From contig JBCAQO010000008.1 in the NCBI GenBank assembly GCA_039111635.1, forward strand, positions 1,054,001 through 1,118,000: a stretch of 64,000 nt of DNA, in the 5' to 3' direction. The notes below the pieces were generated by a model. It searched no databases. It saw nothing but the letters and a program-made list of their open reading frames with translations, and was not told the DNA's origin. The translations under genes and the position numbers were made by a program. This document shows, one piece after another, positions 1-11,589 of this stretch (position 1 is the first letter of the stretch; each line of letters opens with the position of its first letter). This DNA comes from Heterobasidion occidentale (Eukaryota; Basidiomycota; Agaricomycetes; Russulales; Bondarzewiaceae).

Positions 1-2
1 TG

Positions 3-911
3 ATGTTCCTGGCCAGGAAGAAAGATTACGCGAACGAATTCGCAAAAATCGCCTACGCTCTATCATATATGAAGGAAGGATCCGCGGGGATATGGGCAAG
101 AAATTTCACTCAGGCCAGGAACACGCTGAAGGATTGGAACAAATACACTTGGGCAGACACAGTCGGCTACACATCCGTCCGCAAAAAGATAGCCACCGAC
201 TTCGAGGAATTCAACAAAGAAGCCGATGCTCGCGACAAACTGGCCCGAGTCAATCAAGGAAAGGAATCGTTTAACACCTACCTTCAGCTGTTTGAACAGC
301 TCGCGGCGCTCGCCAGTGTAGACGAAGAAACCAAGAAGACCCATTTCCTGCGAGGACTCAAATGGGAATTGGCAAAGGGAATTTATGAAGATCCTTCTAA
401 AGACGGGACATGGGAAGAACTAGTCGAGAAGGCCAAGAAACACGAAAAGATGCGCATCGCAAGGGACCGAGCATACGACCTCCGAAAAGGAAAATTCCAA
501 ATCTACACGCCGCGTACATTTTACGACGAAAGGGCACCCCCACGACACGATAGGGAGCCTCAATACGAACCTATGGATGTAGATGCAGCAGAAATGGAGG
601 CCGATGCTGTCCGAACTCGCTTCAAGAAGCTTACCCCGGCAGAGAGAGATCGACTTGCCAAAGAAGGCAAGTGCTTCTTTTGCAAGAAGCCCGGGCATAT
701 GGCGCGCAACTGTCCTTCTCGACCCAAGAGAAGATTCCAGCCCCCTCGTCGCAGACCTGTGCGCGAAGCAGAAATGGACGAAGGACAATTCGACGATGAA
801 GACGTCGAAGAAGGAAAAAACAGAGTCAACCACATCCGCCAGATGATGATGGGACTCAGCATGGAAGAAATCGAGGAAGTTCGAGCCTTTAGTGACTCGA
901 AGAATTTTTAA
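3..911 (+). CDS. Gag of element A (5' partial)
   Basis: About 302 residues are visible. The N-terminal two thirds is the helical retrotransposon Gag domain, with a tryptophan-containing stretch near residues 30-50 and a basic/acidic mix after it. Near residue 224 there is one CCHC zinc knuckle (CFFCKKPGHMARNC), which in Gag binds the element RNA during particle assembly. The C-terminal 60 residues are acidic and basic low-complexity. The true start is probably upstream of the window. It stops 24 bases before the next open frame, so Pol would need a frameshift or reinitiation, or the frame was lost by mutation. Confidence 0.88.
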   Translation: MFLARKKDYANEFAKIAYALSYMKEGSAGIWARNFTQARNTLKDWNKYTWADTVGYTSVRKKIATDFEEFNKEADARDKLARVNQGKESFNTYLQLFEQLAALASVDEETKKTHFLRGLKWELAKGIYEDPSKDGTWEELVEKAKKHEKMRIARDRAYDLRKGKFQIYTPRTFYDERAPPRHDREPQYEPMDVDAAEMEADAVRTRFKKLTPAERDRLAKEGKCFFCKKPGHMARNCPSRPKRRFQPPRRRPVREAEMDEGQFDDEDVEEGKNRVNHIRQMMMGLSMEEIEEVRAFSDSKNF

Positions 912-934
912 GGCCTCTCCCATCGGCAGCAGAT

Positions 935-3900
935 GTGGAGAGTAGGATTCTTGCAGGAAATCGGTACGCTCCTCTGGCCAGTAAAGATGCTGACCAAGAG
1001 CATGGACATCCAGATGTATTGTATCTTTCGGAAATGAAATCACATGGTGCACCATCACTCCGACTCGAGACAATGCTCATAGGCAAGAATAGAAAAGCTG
1101 CTACACAGGCACTAGTGGACAGTGGAGCCACCGGAATCTTCATGCACCCTCGCTTCGTAGAAGCACATCGAATCACTACACACAAAACCCCCACCCCTAT
1201 CCCAGTCAGTACGGTCCAGAACACCGAGTTCAAGGGAGGACCTATTACACGATTCGCCAACCTCAAACTACAGGTTCTAGGCGAAAAAGGGGGGTCGCAT
1301 ACAGAATCAGCAAGATTCTATATCGCGGAAATAGGAAAAGAAGACGTCATTTTAGGAACCGACTGGTTATTAGAACATAACCCAGAAGTCGACTGGCATG
1401 CCTACGGGCTACACTTTACTAGATGCCCGCCCTCCTGCCAAATAAAAGGAGGACCGGTAAAAGCTAGAAGAGCTACAAGAAAACCAGGACGTCCTAAACC
1501 AAGCATACGGCGCATGGAAACAGTACCGCAAACAGGCGACTACTCAATACCAGTGCAAAAGCCGGGAAAAGCAGTACCAGGCCGGAAAGTGGGAAACACC
1601 ACAGTACCACATCCGCGGACAATACCTACAAGTCCGGAGTTCACAACTCGAAGGTTGAATGCCGAACGTCTGAAGGCCCGAACCAGAAATTACAAGGTTC
1701 CGACATGGGCTGAAGAAGACGTTCCGGAGGACGGTGACGGACTTCCGGCACTTCCCTCCAATGATCTCGAAGAAGATGGAGTCTATCTTGTTAGATGCCT
1801 GGATACGGGAACATTACAGGCACTGGAATTATACAACGACTCCGAAGAAGGCGTCGACATACATCGCGCCGAAACCACGGAACTTCCATACGCCAATACA
1901 CCGGCTCAAGGAAGCAAACCTGTCAAAGCACCGACAGGAAAACAAACAAAGCACACCAACTCGCAAAGACTGGCAGAAGAAGCCGCCAAAGGGAAACCCG
2001 AACTATCCTTCGAAGAAATAGTGCCGAAGGAATACTGGAATTATAGGAAGGTTTTCGAAGGTCGACCAAAGGGACAGCTACCGCTCTCTCGACCTTGGGA
2101 TCACAAAATAGAGATCAAAGAAGGAATGGATCACTCGCTCAAACCCAAGCTATACAGTCTTAGCCCTGGAGAGCAAGTGGAACTCAAGAAATTTATAGAC
2201 GAAAACCTCCAGAAAGGATTCATCAGAGAATCCAAATCGCACATGGCATCCCCATTCTTCTTCATCAAGAAAAAGAACGGGAACTACGACCAGTAATGGA
2301 TTATCGCAAACTCAATGAAATAACAATCAAGAACAAGTACCCTTTACCGATCATTCAAGAATTACTGGACCTTCTGGCCGAAGCCGTATACTTTTCACTA
2401 ATGGATGTTGATACAGGATATAACAACGTACGCATGAAGGAAGGAAGCGAGAAACTGGCCGCGTTCGTCACCAATTTAGGAATGTATGAACCTCTGGTGA
2501 TGTTCTTTGGATTAACCAACTCGCCGGCAACATTCCAAACTATGATGAACGCCCTTTTCAAAGACCTCATCTATGCCGGACTAGTGGCAATCTATATGGA
2601 CGATATCCTAGTATTTTCTAAAACAATGGACGACCACATCAAAACAGTTCGAAAGGTTTTACAGATCTTACAGGACAACGATCTGTACCTACAACCCTCG
2701 AAATGCCACTTCCACAAAAAGAAATCGACTACCTTGGATATGTTATATCACACGGACATCTGGAAATGGACCCGATTAAAGTGGCCGGCATTATGGACTG
2801 GCCAACTCCGGGAAAAGTCAAAGAAGTGCAATCATTTTTAGGGTTTTGCAACTTTTATCGCAGGTTTATCAAAGATTACTCAAAAATAGCACGACCGCTA
2901 TTTGAGCTAACACAGAAGGAACGCACCTGGGATTGGACACCAGCATGCGAAGAAGCGTTTCAAACGCTAAAACGAATATTTACAGAATCTCCGGTGCTCG
3001 TTATGCCAGACACAAGGAACCCGTTTCGCATTGAATGCGACGCTTCCGACTTCGCCACCGGAGCAGTCTTATCACAAGTCGCCGAAGACGGAAAATGGCA
3101 CCCATGTGCTTATATTTCCAAGTCGCTCTCACCAACAGAACGCAAACTACCCAATCTACGATAAAGAGTTGCTGGCGGTCGTTCGAGCTTTTGAAGCTTG
3201 GCGACACTATTTGGAGGGCGCCGACCACCCGGTAGACGTCTGGACGGATCACAAGAACCTCGAATGGTTCCGTTCAAGCCAGAAACTAAACCGTCGACAA
3301 GCACGATGGTCACTCTACCTCTCGCGTTTCGACTACAAGTTGACGCACAAGGCAGGAGTCACTAATAAATCCGACGGTCTGTCACGGCGTCCAGACCATA
3401 AAAAGGGGGTGGAATTTGACAATTCAGGCGAAACACTCTTGGAGCCCAAACTTTTCAATGACACAGAAAATATCCGAAGACCTTTTGCAGAAATCAATGC
3501 CATTAATACAGACAACAGTTGGACCCTCATCAAATACTTCACATCAGGGCAACTGGACGAGGAGGCGTTACCATAATAGATGAAGACCTCCGGGAAACGA
3601 ATCATTGAAGAAAACAGGAAAGACGAATGGTTATTAGAAACCTTAGCCAAGATTAAAACCTTAGGACCTCGAAACATGAAGAAAGGTTTAACAAGAATGG
3701 AACGAAGAAGAAGGATTGGTCCTTCATCGAGGAAAGATATATGTTCCTCGGAACGAACAACTTCGTCAAGATATCATCAAATTAAACCATGACAATCTAG
3801 CAGCAGGACATCCAGGACAAAGGGAACTCTAGCATTAGTCGGACAAGAATTCACTTGGCCAGGAATATCAAACACAGTGCACCAATATGTGGAAGGATGC

Positions 3901-5305
3901 GCCATATGTCAATCCACCAAGAACGACACACACCCTACTATGGTTGCCCCTACAACCAACAGAAATCCCAGATCGACCCTTCGGAACAATAACCATGGAC
4001 TTTATTACAGATCTACCAGAATCAAACGGATACGACTCGCTACATGTAGTAACCGATCGATTCACCAAAACTGCAGTAATAACTCCATGCCTGAAAACCA
4101 TCGACTCTGATGGAACGGCCAAAATCTTGCTAGAAAACACCTGGAGACGCTATGGACTGCCAGATAAAATCATATCGGATAGAGGAACTCAATTCGCTTC
4201 AAAAGTAGCACAAGCCCTGCTCAAAGAATTAGGAATCAAATCCGCTTTAAGCACAGCCTATCACCCGCAGACGGACGGTGCTACTGAACGAATGAATCAG
4301 GAACTGGAACAATACCTAAGAGCATTTTGCAGCTCTTCACAGGACGATTGGGCCGGACTAATCCCCTACGCGGAATACGCCCACAACACCCATCAGCACT
4401 CAGCCACGCAGAAGTCACCATTTGAACTTCTCCATGGATATCAACCACGGGCTTACCCAGCCATCATCGGAAACACGAATGTCCCCACCGCCGACGCTCG
4501 CCTCGAAGCTCTGCAACGTGCTAGGAAGGAAGCACAAGCCAGCCTCGAAATTGCAGCTGAAGCCATGAGGATACAGCACGACCGTTTTGGAACGGACCTG
4601 CCGCCTTTCAAGAAAGGAGATCAAGTATGGCTTGATGGGAAGAACATCCACACCGATCACCCATCAGAGAAACTGAGACCCAAACGCTTTGGGCCATTTG
4701 AAATCACTGACACCATAGGAAACGTCAACTTCAGGTTGAAACTGCCCAACAGCTGGAAGCGCATTCACGACGTCTTCCATGCTAGTCGACTCACGCCCTA
4801 CAAGGAAAACGAAGTCTATGGCCCGAACTACCCTAAACCGGCTCCGGACCTGATCGAAGGGCAAGAAGAATTCGAAGTCGAAGCCATTGTCGGAGCTAGG
4901 CGCTTCGGACGATGGAAGATCCTGCAGTACCTGATCAAATGGAAGGGCTACCCGGAATCGGACAACTCTTGGGAAGCCGCGGCAAACGTCACTAACGCAC
5001 AAGAAGCCATAAAGGACTTCTACCGCCGGCACCCTCGGGCAGTCAAAGGAATGGAAGCCTCCATTCTGGCCCTGGTGATCGAATTAGAACTCAACAGAGT
5101 AGCCGAAGAAGATCAAATCAGAAAGAAGCTCGAGAAGCATCCGATCGGAAAGAAGCTTCTCGCTACAGGATTAGCTATCCCCCAGATCATGGAAGAGATC
5201 AACAAACGAATGACGCAGCTAAAGAGCCGCCCCTGGTTCCTCGATCAAAAGTGCCACCACAGGCGATCAACGATCGAGAAGCGCAGCCAAAAAAGCCCAA
5301 TATAG
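935..5305 (+). pseudogene. Pol polyprotein of element A, frameshifted: PR-RT-RNaseH-IN-chromodomain
   Basis: Consecutive pieces in different frames together make a full Ty3 Pol. An aspartic protease motif (LVDSGATG) sits near 1110-1135. The reverse transcriptase spans about 2090-2750 with the YMDD catalytic box near 2593. RNase H begins near 3000 with a DASDFATG motif. The integrase HHCC finger lies near 3795-3915 (ends CAIC), and the integrase core shows its acidic residues near 3994 (TMDF), 4175 (SDRGTQF) and about 4285 (ATERMNQEL). A chromodomain at about 4865-5030 contains the aromatic core YLIKWKGYPESDNSW. The frame changes at about 2296, 2700, 3030-3160 and 3576-3887. The last open stretch, 3887-5305, is 472 residues and intact. 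It is not expected to make one functional polyprotein as read. Confidence 0.9.
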
Positions 5306-5694
5306 ATTCGTCTCGATCAAAGCTGCAGCAGAAGCGATCGGACAACTCTAATTGGCGGACTCAAGCATACCAGGAGCTACAAAAGCAGACCAACCGAGGA
5401 TTGGCATGGCCAGGCAAACGACTATGACCCCTTTCGACCCCACTCTATCCACAGTAGCCGTTTACACCGTTGTCGCGACTCTTGCTCTCACCGCTGTCTC
5501 CATCGCTATCGCCCTTGTCCTCGGATCCCTTCACGCCGCTGCCACCATTGGCATCTCCTCCGTCGTATAAAAGACACCCTACATCGGACAAAAACGTTCC
5601 TCAGCATCCCAGCTACCATTGAATGTCACTTGCCCCTGCGCACCTCTTCTTAGCTCACTCCCCCCGCTATATTCTCAGTAACATCAGAATGACT
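5306..5694 (+). other. Spacer between pol and extra ORF of element A
   Basis: No supported gene. There is a short open frame (5352-5570) ending in a hydrophobic alanine/valine-rich segment, and a TATAA-like run at about 5567. A subgenomic promoter or leader for the extra ORF is possible but not shown. Confidence 0.3.
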
Positions 5695-7295
5695 TCCGCT
5701 ACCACCTCCCCTCACGCTTCCAACACCCCGTCCCCCAACCCTTCATCCTCCGCACCGTCACCCCTCCCACTACCACCCCCACGCTCGTTGACGACACGGA
5801 CTCGGACTACGACAGCGAGGATTACATCCCCTCGGAAGGCGTCCATGTCGCCGACCCCCTCACCGAATTCGTCATTCCCCGTTTCCCGGCTGAAATGCCG
5901 AACCCCCACATCGTCGTCCCATCGTTGGCTTTCGCCGTGCACAACGAAAACCCTCGTATCCGCATCCGCGCTCTACCCAACCCCCTTCACGACCTCCGCC
6001 TCTACCAAGACCTGAGGACCGATAACAGTGTCTACCACCTCACGCTCGCTGAGGACGAGGCCCCCATCATTCTAAACCAGCCCGGCTTGAAGAACCCTCG
6101 TGCCTTCCTGTTTTATTTACAGCAAGCGGTTTGGGCCCAATGTTATCAAGTATTCTCTGGACCGCTCAATCAAACCCAAGCTATCCTCCTCGCCAACATC
6201 ACCGTCACCTCCTACCGCATGAAGGGGCTGATCAATCTCCCCGCCATCCGCAACGACATGATTAACTTCCGGCTAGGAGGCATCTTCGGCAGCAGTTCCG
6301 TCCTCCTCCAGACGCACACCGTCGTGGCTTGGCTCGAAACTCTGGCTCGGATCAGGTACAAGGAGAACACAATCCGCTGGTTCTATTTTACAGGACTTAA
6401 TGGGGCGCATCTAGAGATAGAGGAGTACGTTCCTAAGGGACTCTTGCCGACTCACTCCTTCCCCCTGAACAGTCGCGGAGTTCACCCCGTCGCAAGCTAC
6501 TGGTCAAGCGGAAGTGTCCCGGAAGATAACGTCAGGCCCTGGGTTATGACCAAGCCGGATATCCAAGAACACGGTTTTCACCAGGTCGACGTCGAAGAAC
6601 CCATGGTTGTCGATCCTCCGGCAATCACGGAACCAGTCCTCCCGGTCGCCCGACTCTTTCGACCCGCTGACGAAGAAACCACGGAATCCATGCGGCCCAC
6701 CAGTCCCCCTTACGACCCCGAACAAGTCGTCCGGGATCGCCAGGTACTTCAGCCGTTACCGGTACCACCCCCATCACCCCCTGCTGTGTCCCCATCCCCC
6801 CCCTTACTCGGCGACGATCTCACCCATCCTATCATTGTCAACGAAACCTCCCCCCAGTCGCCGGACATTCCTGTCGCAACTGAAGAAGGATGGCCTGCCG
6901 ACGCCATGGACTCAGAAAACGTTTGGCCTACCCATCCTGCTCTCCCGCCTTCTCCACCCACCGACCCCTCCACTCGTACCTGCTGGGAATGCGGACGCGC
7001 CGGCCATCTCGTCGTGGGATGTCCAATCACGGGCATTCGCCAAAGAACGGACGTTACGGCGCGCGGCTTTCTTCAGGACTACGATAGGCATCGCATGCAG
7101 TCCCGGCGCCTTCGTCTGCAGATGGATAGAACGGCTGAGGAATACGGATACCACAAGCAGGCGTTGGACCATTTAATCGACACCGCTAACTGGACCGGAT
7201 ACCCCGCTCGAAACATCCCCACCTTCGACGAAGTCCACCTGAGGAGACCTGCCCCCACCATCGGTGCGCCCGCCAAGCGCCGAAGACTTGTATAG
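5695..7295 (+). CDS. Extra ORF downstream of pol in element A, with C-terminal CCHC zinc knuckle
   Basis: An open frame of at least 466 residues (first in-frame ATG at 5895, though the frame stays open upstream to about 5700) lies between pol and the 3' LTR. The middle has mixed helix-like sequence; residues 230-350 are proline/serine-rich. Near residue 357 there is a second zinc knuckle of the form C-x2-C-x4-H-x4-C (CWECGRAGHLVVGC), followed by a basic helix and a C-terminal KRRR tail. No enzyme motif was recognised. A nucleic-acid-binding role is inferred from the knuckle. Its position and intact frame suggest it belongs to the element rather than to the host. Confidence 0.7.
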
Positions 7296-7303
7296 AGAGG
7301 GGG
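7294..7303 (+). promoter_or_regulatory. Polypurine tract of element A
   Basis: A purine run (agagaggggg) three bases before the TG that opens the LTR. This is the position expected for the plus-strand primer of reverse transcription and marks 7307-8141 as the 3' LTR. Confidence 0.75.
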
Positions 7304-7306
7304 TAG

Positions 7307-8141
7307 TGTTAGGACCGCGTCCTAACACGTGCTTCGCACGTGAATGGATGGGCTGGTCAAGTGCTTCGGACTTGTTGCAGACTCGGACCGCTTTCTATGA
7401 CTCCTTACCATTTACATGCTGATGCATGAACGCTGACTTCTAGTTCCTGATTCTTGATGTGGACAGACATTGGTTCCTGACCCCCGTTCCTGGTTCTTGA
7501 TCGATCGAAGATGTGGATGGACATTAGTGATTCGGATTACTATATTTGGTCATATGGCAGGTCGATGAGGCATTCTAGCTTACGGATCTCGATCGTTGAC
7601 TTCGGTACCTGAGAAGCGCACGGACCAGATCTTGATCCTGCCCTAGACACTTCTGTACGTAAATAGCCGAGATGAGCTTCTAAGAAGCTCAGCTCGTTCA
7701 CCTGTAATACACTCGATCTCTGCACTGCACCCGGCGTCTGGCTACCTTCCTAGCCCACGCTTCGTGATCTCTGTCAGATCTGAGAAACTCTTTGCAAGGT
7801 CTGACGAAGCACTGGACTCGTCTCCCTTCCCTCCCCTCCCTCTACTTATCCGCTTCTACACCGGGCTAGCTGCCTTCCGCGTTCTCAGTTGGACACCCCC
7901 TCGTGTCATCTGTTGGACAGGAGAAGATCATCCGGTTCCTCCTCATCATCGAGAAGACCTCGAAGATCACCTTCTCAATCTCTTCGAGAACAAAGCCGAC
8001 AGCGACCCCGAGTTCCTCGAAAGAGCCCAAAGACGATCCATTGTCTTCATCCATTGGAGTCTACGACTATACGAACCAGTGGAGGTTTAGCCTAGGGACC
8101 CCTTCGTGCATCGGTGCACGTGATAGGTCTCCGACTTAACA
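7307..8141 (+). repeat. LTR-A copy 1 (3' LTR of element A)
   Basis: 835 bp, starts TGTTAGG and ends TTAACA. It is clearly homologous along its whole length to 17400-18242, with many substitutions and small indels. The 5' end contains two adjacent perfect hairpins with 7-base arms (TTAGGAC/GTCCTAA and CACGTGC/GCACGTG). It follows a polypurine tract. The flanking 5-mers (ggtag on the left, gcttc on the right) do not match each other, as expected because the left flank is the element itself. Confidence 0.88.
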
Positions 8142-8860
8142 GCTTCGGGCTTTGTCCGTGAGGTTTGTTTCCTTGAACTGGAGCTTAAACCTGTCATGGA
8201 AGTCGTCCCAAGTCCCTACTGTTTTGGGCGGGGTTGCCCCTACTGTCCTCTTCAGGAAACTTTCCGCCCATACGCCGGCCGTTCCATATCTCATGCAAGA
8301 GAGGGCGAGGGAAACTTTGTCCGCATCCGTCTTGTATCGGTCCGATTCTGCTGTGAAAAGGAGGAGGCAATTCATGATGAATTTCTGCGATTGTGTTCGG
8401 TCTCCCTCGAAGTTATCAGGGAGTTTGAGCTTGCCCCTTCCCGATGATACGGGGGGGTCTGTAGGATTTATCGACATAATGTTTTGGGTGTTGATCGGTG
8501 TTTGAATATCCGAGGATTCGGACTCGGATGTTCCTTCTTCTTCCTCCGATGTGTCCGGGATTTCCGGTTCGGGGTTCCTGTACTGGGGTGGCTCTACCCA
8601 GTCTTCTGTTATTTCGTCCCAAGCCCACTCAGCTTCTGTTTTGTCTTCTCTTGTGAAGAAGTATCGTCCTTCTCGGTACGAGCAGTTATCAAAGTTTGGG
8701 GGTGCTGGCCGATTGGTGTCGGAGTAATACCAGCGGTTTTCTCTTTGATGGATAGGATAATTATTCTGTCGAAGTTGGTTATGGGTTCGTCTAGTGCCTG
8801 ATGGAAATCCTAGGCCTAGGTCTTGCTCCAGGGTGTGTGAAGTAACTCTCTTCGGTGGGG
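8142..8860 (-). pseudogene. Truncated gag of a minus-strand element C
   Basis: The minus strand encodes a Gag-like protein. An acidic N-terminal region (ITEDWVEPP, then a glutamate/serine run) leads into a Gag core at 8477-8142 (MSINPTDPP, then YGTAGVWAESF). The core matches the same region of element A Gag in layout. The frame is open upstream of the ATG at 8477 to about 8860, so the true start may be higher. The reading frame is cut abruptly by LTR-A at 8141, and protease and Pol are absent. It follows the LTR-C copies in the correct 5'-to-3' order on the minus strand. Confidence 0.75.
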
Positions 8861-8948
8861 GTCAATGCCACCGATGAGGGTTGTGAGAAAGAGTGTGGCA
8901 GCAAGCGGAGTGTGGTGCAAGGTAGGGGCAAAGGCGAGTCTATTCTAG

Positions 8949-9536
8949 TGTTACAAACTGCTCGTTCAGTAACCCAAGAGTAACAGGTTCTTCCCTAGGT
9001 CGCACGATGGACTGAGTGATGGGCGAAGTCTCGACTGTATTAGGTAACGATACAGGAGGGAATAGTGATTGGCTCTAAGAGCCCTGTATGTGTAGATACA
9101 GGGGGAACGAAGAGAATAGACTGAAGATCCTCAGCCTATTCTATGGGCCTTATATACTGTATGGGGTATAGGGTAAGAGTCCATGTGCTTCTCCAGGTTT
9201 CCATCCTAGGAGAGCTGTGGTCGCCGTCTTTCTCATCGGCGCCTACTCTTGTACTTCTCCAGTCGTACTGATCCATCATGGTGCGACGAGGTGCTTAACC
9301 ATAAGCCCTAAGCCCATGGCATGTGAATGCCTCTCATATTACTGTGTGAACTCTGTGAGCCTCGTGTCCCTCCAATATGGCCTTTACCGATGTCTTGAAG
9401 AACCATCGGTCTTGTCGGCTCCTAAGGACATGCCGAATACCTTGGTGTACGCTCCGTAGTGGAGCCGCCTAGCATGTGATGCTTGATCCATCGGGTAGAC
9501 CGGCCGCGAAGGGCCCCGATCGGTCAAGTCATAACA
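8949..9536 (-). repeat. LTR-C, minus copy adjacent to gag
   Basis: 588 bp. On the minus strand it starts TGTTATGACTTGACC and ends TAACA. It contains a TATATAAGG box at about 9148-9156 (minus strand). It is followed by a 69 bp leader and then gag, so it acts as the 5' LTR of the truncated element C. Confidence 0.85.
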
Positions 9537-9605
9537 GTTGTGAGAAAGAGTGTGGCAGCAAGCAGAGTGTGGTGCAAGGTAGGGGCAAAAGCGAGTCTAT
9601 TCTAG

Positions 9606-10193
9606 TGTTACGAACTGCTCGTTCGATAACCCAAGAGTAACAGGTTCTTCCCTAGGTCGCACGATGGACTGAGTGGCGGACGAAGTCTCGACTGTATCGG
9701 GCAACGATACAGGAGGGAATAATGATTGGCTCTAAGTTACACAGTGTGAGGACTGTGTGGAAACGAAGAGAATAGACTGAAGATCCTCAGCCTATTCTAT
9801 GGGCCTTATATACTGTATGGGGTATAGGGTAAGAGTCCGTGTGCTTCTCCGGGTTCCCATCCCTAGAGAGCTGTGGTCGCCGTCTCTCTCAGCCGGTGCC
9901 TACTCTTGTACTTCTCCAGTCGCACTGATCCATCATGGTGCGACGAGGTGCTTACCCCTAAGCCCTAAGCCCATGGCATGTGAATGCCTCTCTTATTACT
10001 GTGTGAACCTTGTGAGCCCCGTGTCCCTCCAATATAGCCTCTACCGATGTCTTGAAGAACCATCGGTCTAGTCAGCTCCTAAGGACATGCCAAATACCTT
10101 GATGTATGCTCCGTAGTGGAGCCGCCTAGCATGTGATGCTTGATCCATCGGATAGACCGGCCGCGAGGGGCCCCGATCGGTCAAGTCATAACA
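9606..10193 (-). repeat. LTR-C, outer minus copy
   Basis: 588 bp with the same ends and orientation as the copy at 8949-9536, separated from it only by a second copy of the 69 bp leader. The flank beyond it (10194 on) does not continue the repeat. Confidence 0.85.
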
Positions 10194-10870
10194 GTCGCCT
10201 CCCCTTGCGGCAGAACCAGAGAAGAGACCAAGGAGGTTAGGCTAGGAAACCCAACTCCACAACTGCTCACTCAAATCATCCTGTTTGTGCTTAGCTATCT
10301 GAGCCTCTCCAATCCATTTAGGTTTAGTTTCTGTATGTATACAACTGAGTGAACTGTGAGTGCTGTGAGCCATCATTTTGTTGACCCATTTTCTCGATTT
10401 TACTTTCATTTTCCCGCGCTCACAATGTGTAGTTATTAACATTAGTTATTAACGCGTTATTAACACCTCCTGGTTAATAACCGGTTAAAAAGTCCTGCGG
10501 AGTTCTACACAGCGCCCTATGATGTAGACTACCCAATTCTGAGCTGGTCATTTTTGCAAGTCTTTGCAACATGCCGTTTCAAGCTTAGCTCCCATTGTAT
10601 AGAACACGCTCCCTATCTCGAAAGGTCACGATGCCGGGATTGCGCGTGTCCGTCGGAGTGCTATCTGGTTGGAGGCTCAACTCTACCATGACGAAGATAA
10701 GTCTCGTCTGGGGAGGTATGGGGCCTTCCCCTTTGGAGGGAGTGGAGATACCATCCGCCTTCGACAGAAATTCGCTCTATTTCAGTGTACTTTCCACGCT
10801 TTTCCTCTACGATGGCGACTCAGTCCTAACCAATGCTTTGAATTTATCTAGATTATTGTTCAGGATAAAT
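10194..10870. other. Flank and probable promoter/5' UTR of the small gene
   Basis: No supported protein gene. 10430-10490 is AT-rich, with about four copies of a TTATTAAC-like motif. 10595-10870 probably holds the promoter and first non-coding exon of the gene at 10948. Confidence 0.4.
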
Positions 10871-10947
10871 GTACGCCTTTATCCCTTGCATCCACCACAT
10901 CCCCGTATCATTCTTGTTGTCAACCTTGAACTAACGTTGACCTATAG

Positions 10948-11307
10948 ATGTCTGACAAAATCATCAAAGCGCTCATTGCTGAGGCTATCAAGGGAAATAC
11001 GTGGCAAAAGTTCGCCAACCCTTCTGCTGCCCGCGGCAAGACGGCGTTCCCCAAGACGTCTGGTGAACACGAGAAATATGGAATTCGCTACGACTACGAC
11101 ACCGTCGTCAACAAAGAGGGGACAGACTTCCACACCTTTAAGATGCAGCCTAACAAAGGCAAGATCCCCTCGTCCATTAGAACCTGGAGGGACAAGCACG
11201 GCACCGACGCCATCATGGCGACGGTCTGGGTCAAGAAGGATGCGACTGCGGAGGAGGTTGAGGCAGCCCTCGATGCTGCTAGGGAGGAGTTCAAGGGATC
11301 TTCCTAA
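10948..11307 (+). CDS. Small conserved-looking protein of unknown function (119 aa)
   Basis: A single coding exon encodes a hydrophilic 119-residue protein with no signal peptide or membrane segment. The first 25 residues form a likely helix (KIIKALIAEAIKG). The middle is basic and aromatic, and the last 25 residues are an acidic alanine-rich helix (ATAEEVEAALDAAREEF). I do not recognise the family. The ATG follows directly on a splice-acceptor-like ctatag with a CTAAC branch-like motif 16 bases upstream. A GTACGC donor at 10871 would give a 77 bp 5' UTR intron ending at 10947. Good codon regularity and this splice signal argue that it is a host gene rather than a retroelement remnant. Confidence 0.72.
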   Translation: MSDKIIKALIAEAIKGNTWQKFANPSAARGKTAFPKTSGEHEKYGIRYDYDTVVNKEGTDFHTFKMQPNKGKIPSSIRTWRDKHGTDAIMATVWVKKDATAEEVEAALDAAREEFKGSS

Positions 11308-11589
11308 ACGTCTTCGTCTCGACGCCGCCAGCCCTGTACGTTGGAGCTGCCGTCTTGAAAGGTTGTTCTGTTAGTTACGCGTCTTATCATGTACAAAGTA
11401 TCTCGATCGAATATGGCTTGCTCGTTCTGCAATCGAAATTTGGCTGTGTTTTGTAACTGACATACATAGCGAGGCTGTGAGCATAGCAACTGTGCGTTTA
11501 TTCCTTATGAGAACCCGCGTTACTTGGTCGACTTCCCACTCTTGATCCCCCGTCCAAACTTCCCTCTCCGCGCACACACACAACTTTAT

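Larger units (their letters stand above)
1..8141 (+). mobile_element. Ty3/gypsy chromovirus (element A), 5' end outside window
   Basis: The order gag, protease, reverse transcriptase, RNase H, integrase, chromodomain, then an extra ORF, a purine-rich tract (7294-7303) and a long terminal repeat is that of a Ty3/gypsy chromovirus. The 5' LTR, leader and gag start lie left of the window. Coding is broken into several frames between 911 and 3887, so this copy looks decayed or carries indels. The chromodomain after integrase implies targeting to modified histones in heterochromatin, as known for chromoviruses. Confidence 0.93.
8880..10193 (-). repeat. Tandem duplication of (LTR-C + 69 bp leader)
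   Basis: Two head-to-tail units of exactly 657 bp: 8880-9536 and 9537-10193. Each holds a 588 bp LTR-C and a 69 bp leader piece beginning gttgtgagaaagagtg on the plus strand. The units differ by scattered substitutions and one locally replaced patch (about 9079-9105 against 9735-9762), so the duplication is not very recent. Confidence 0.88.
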
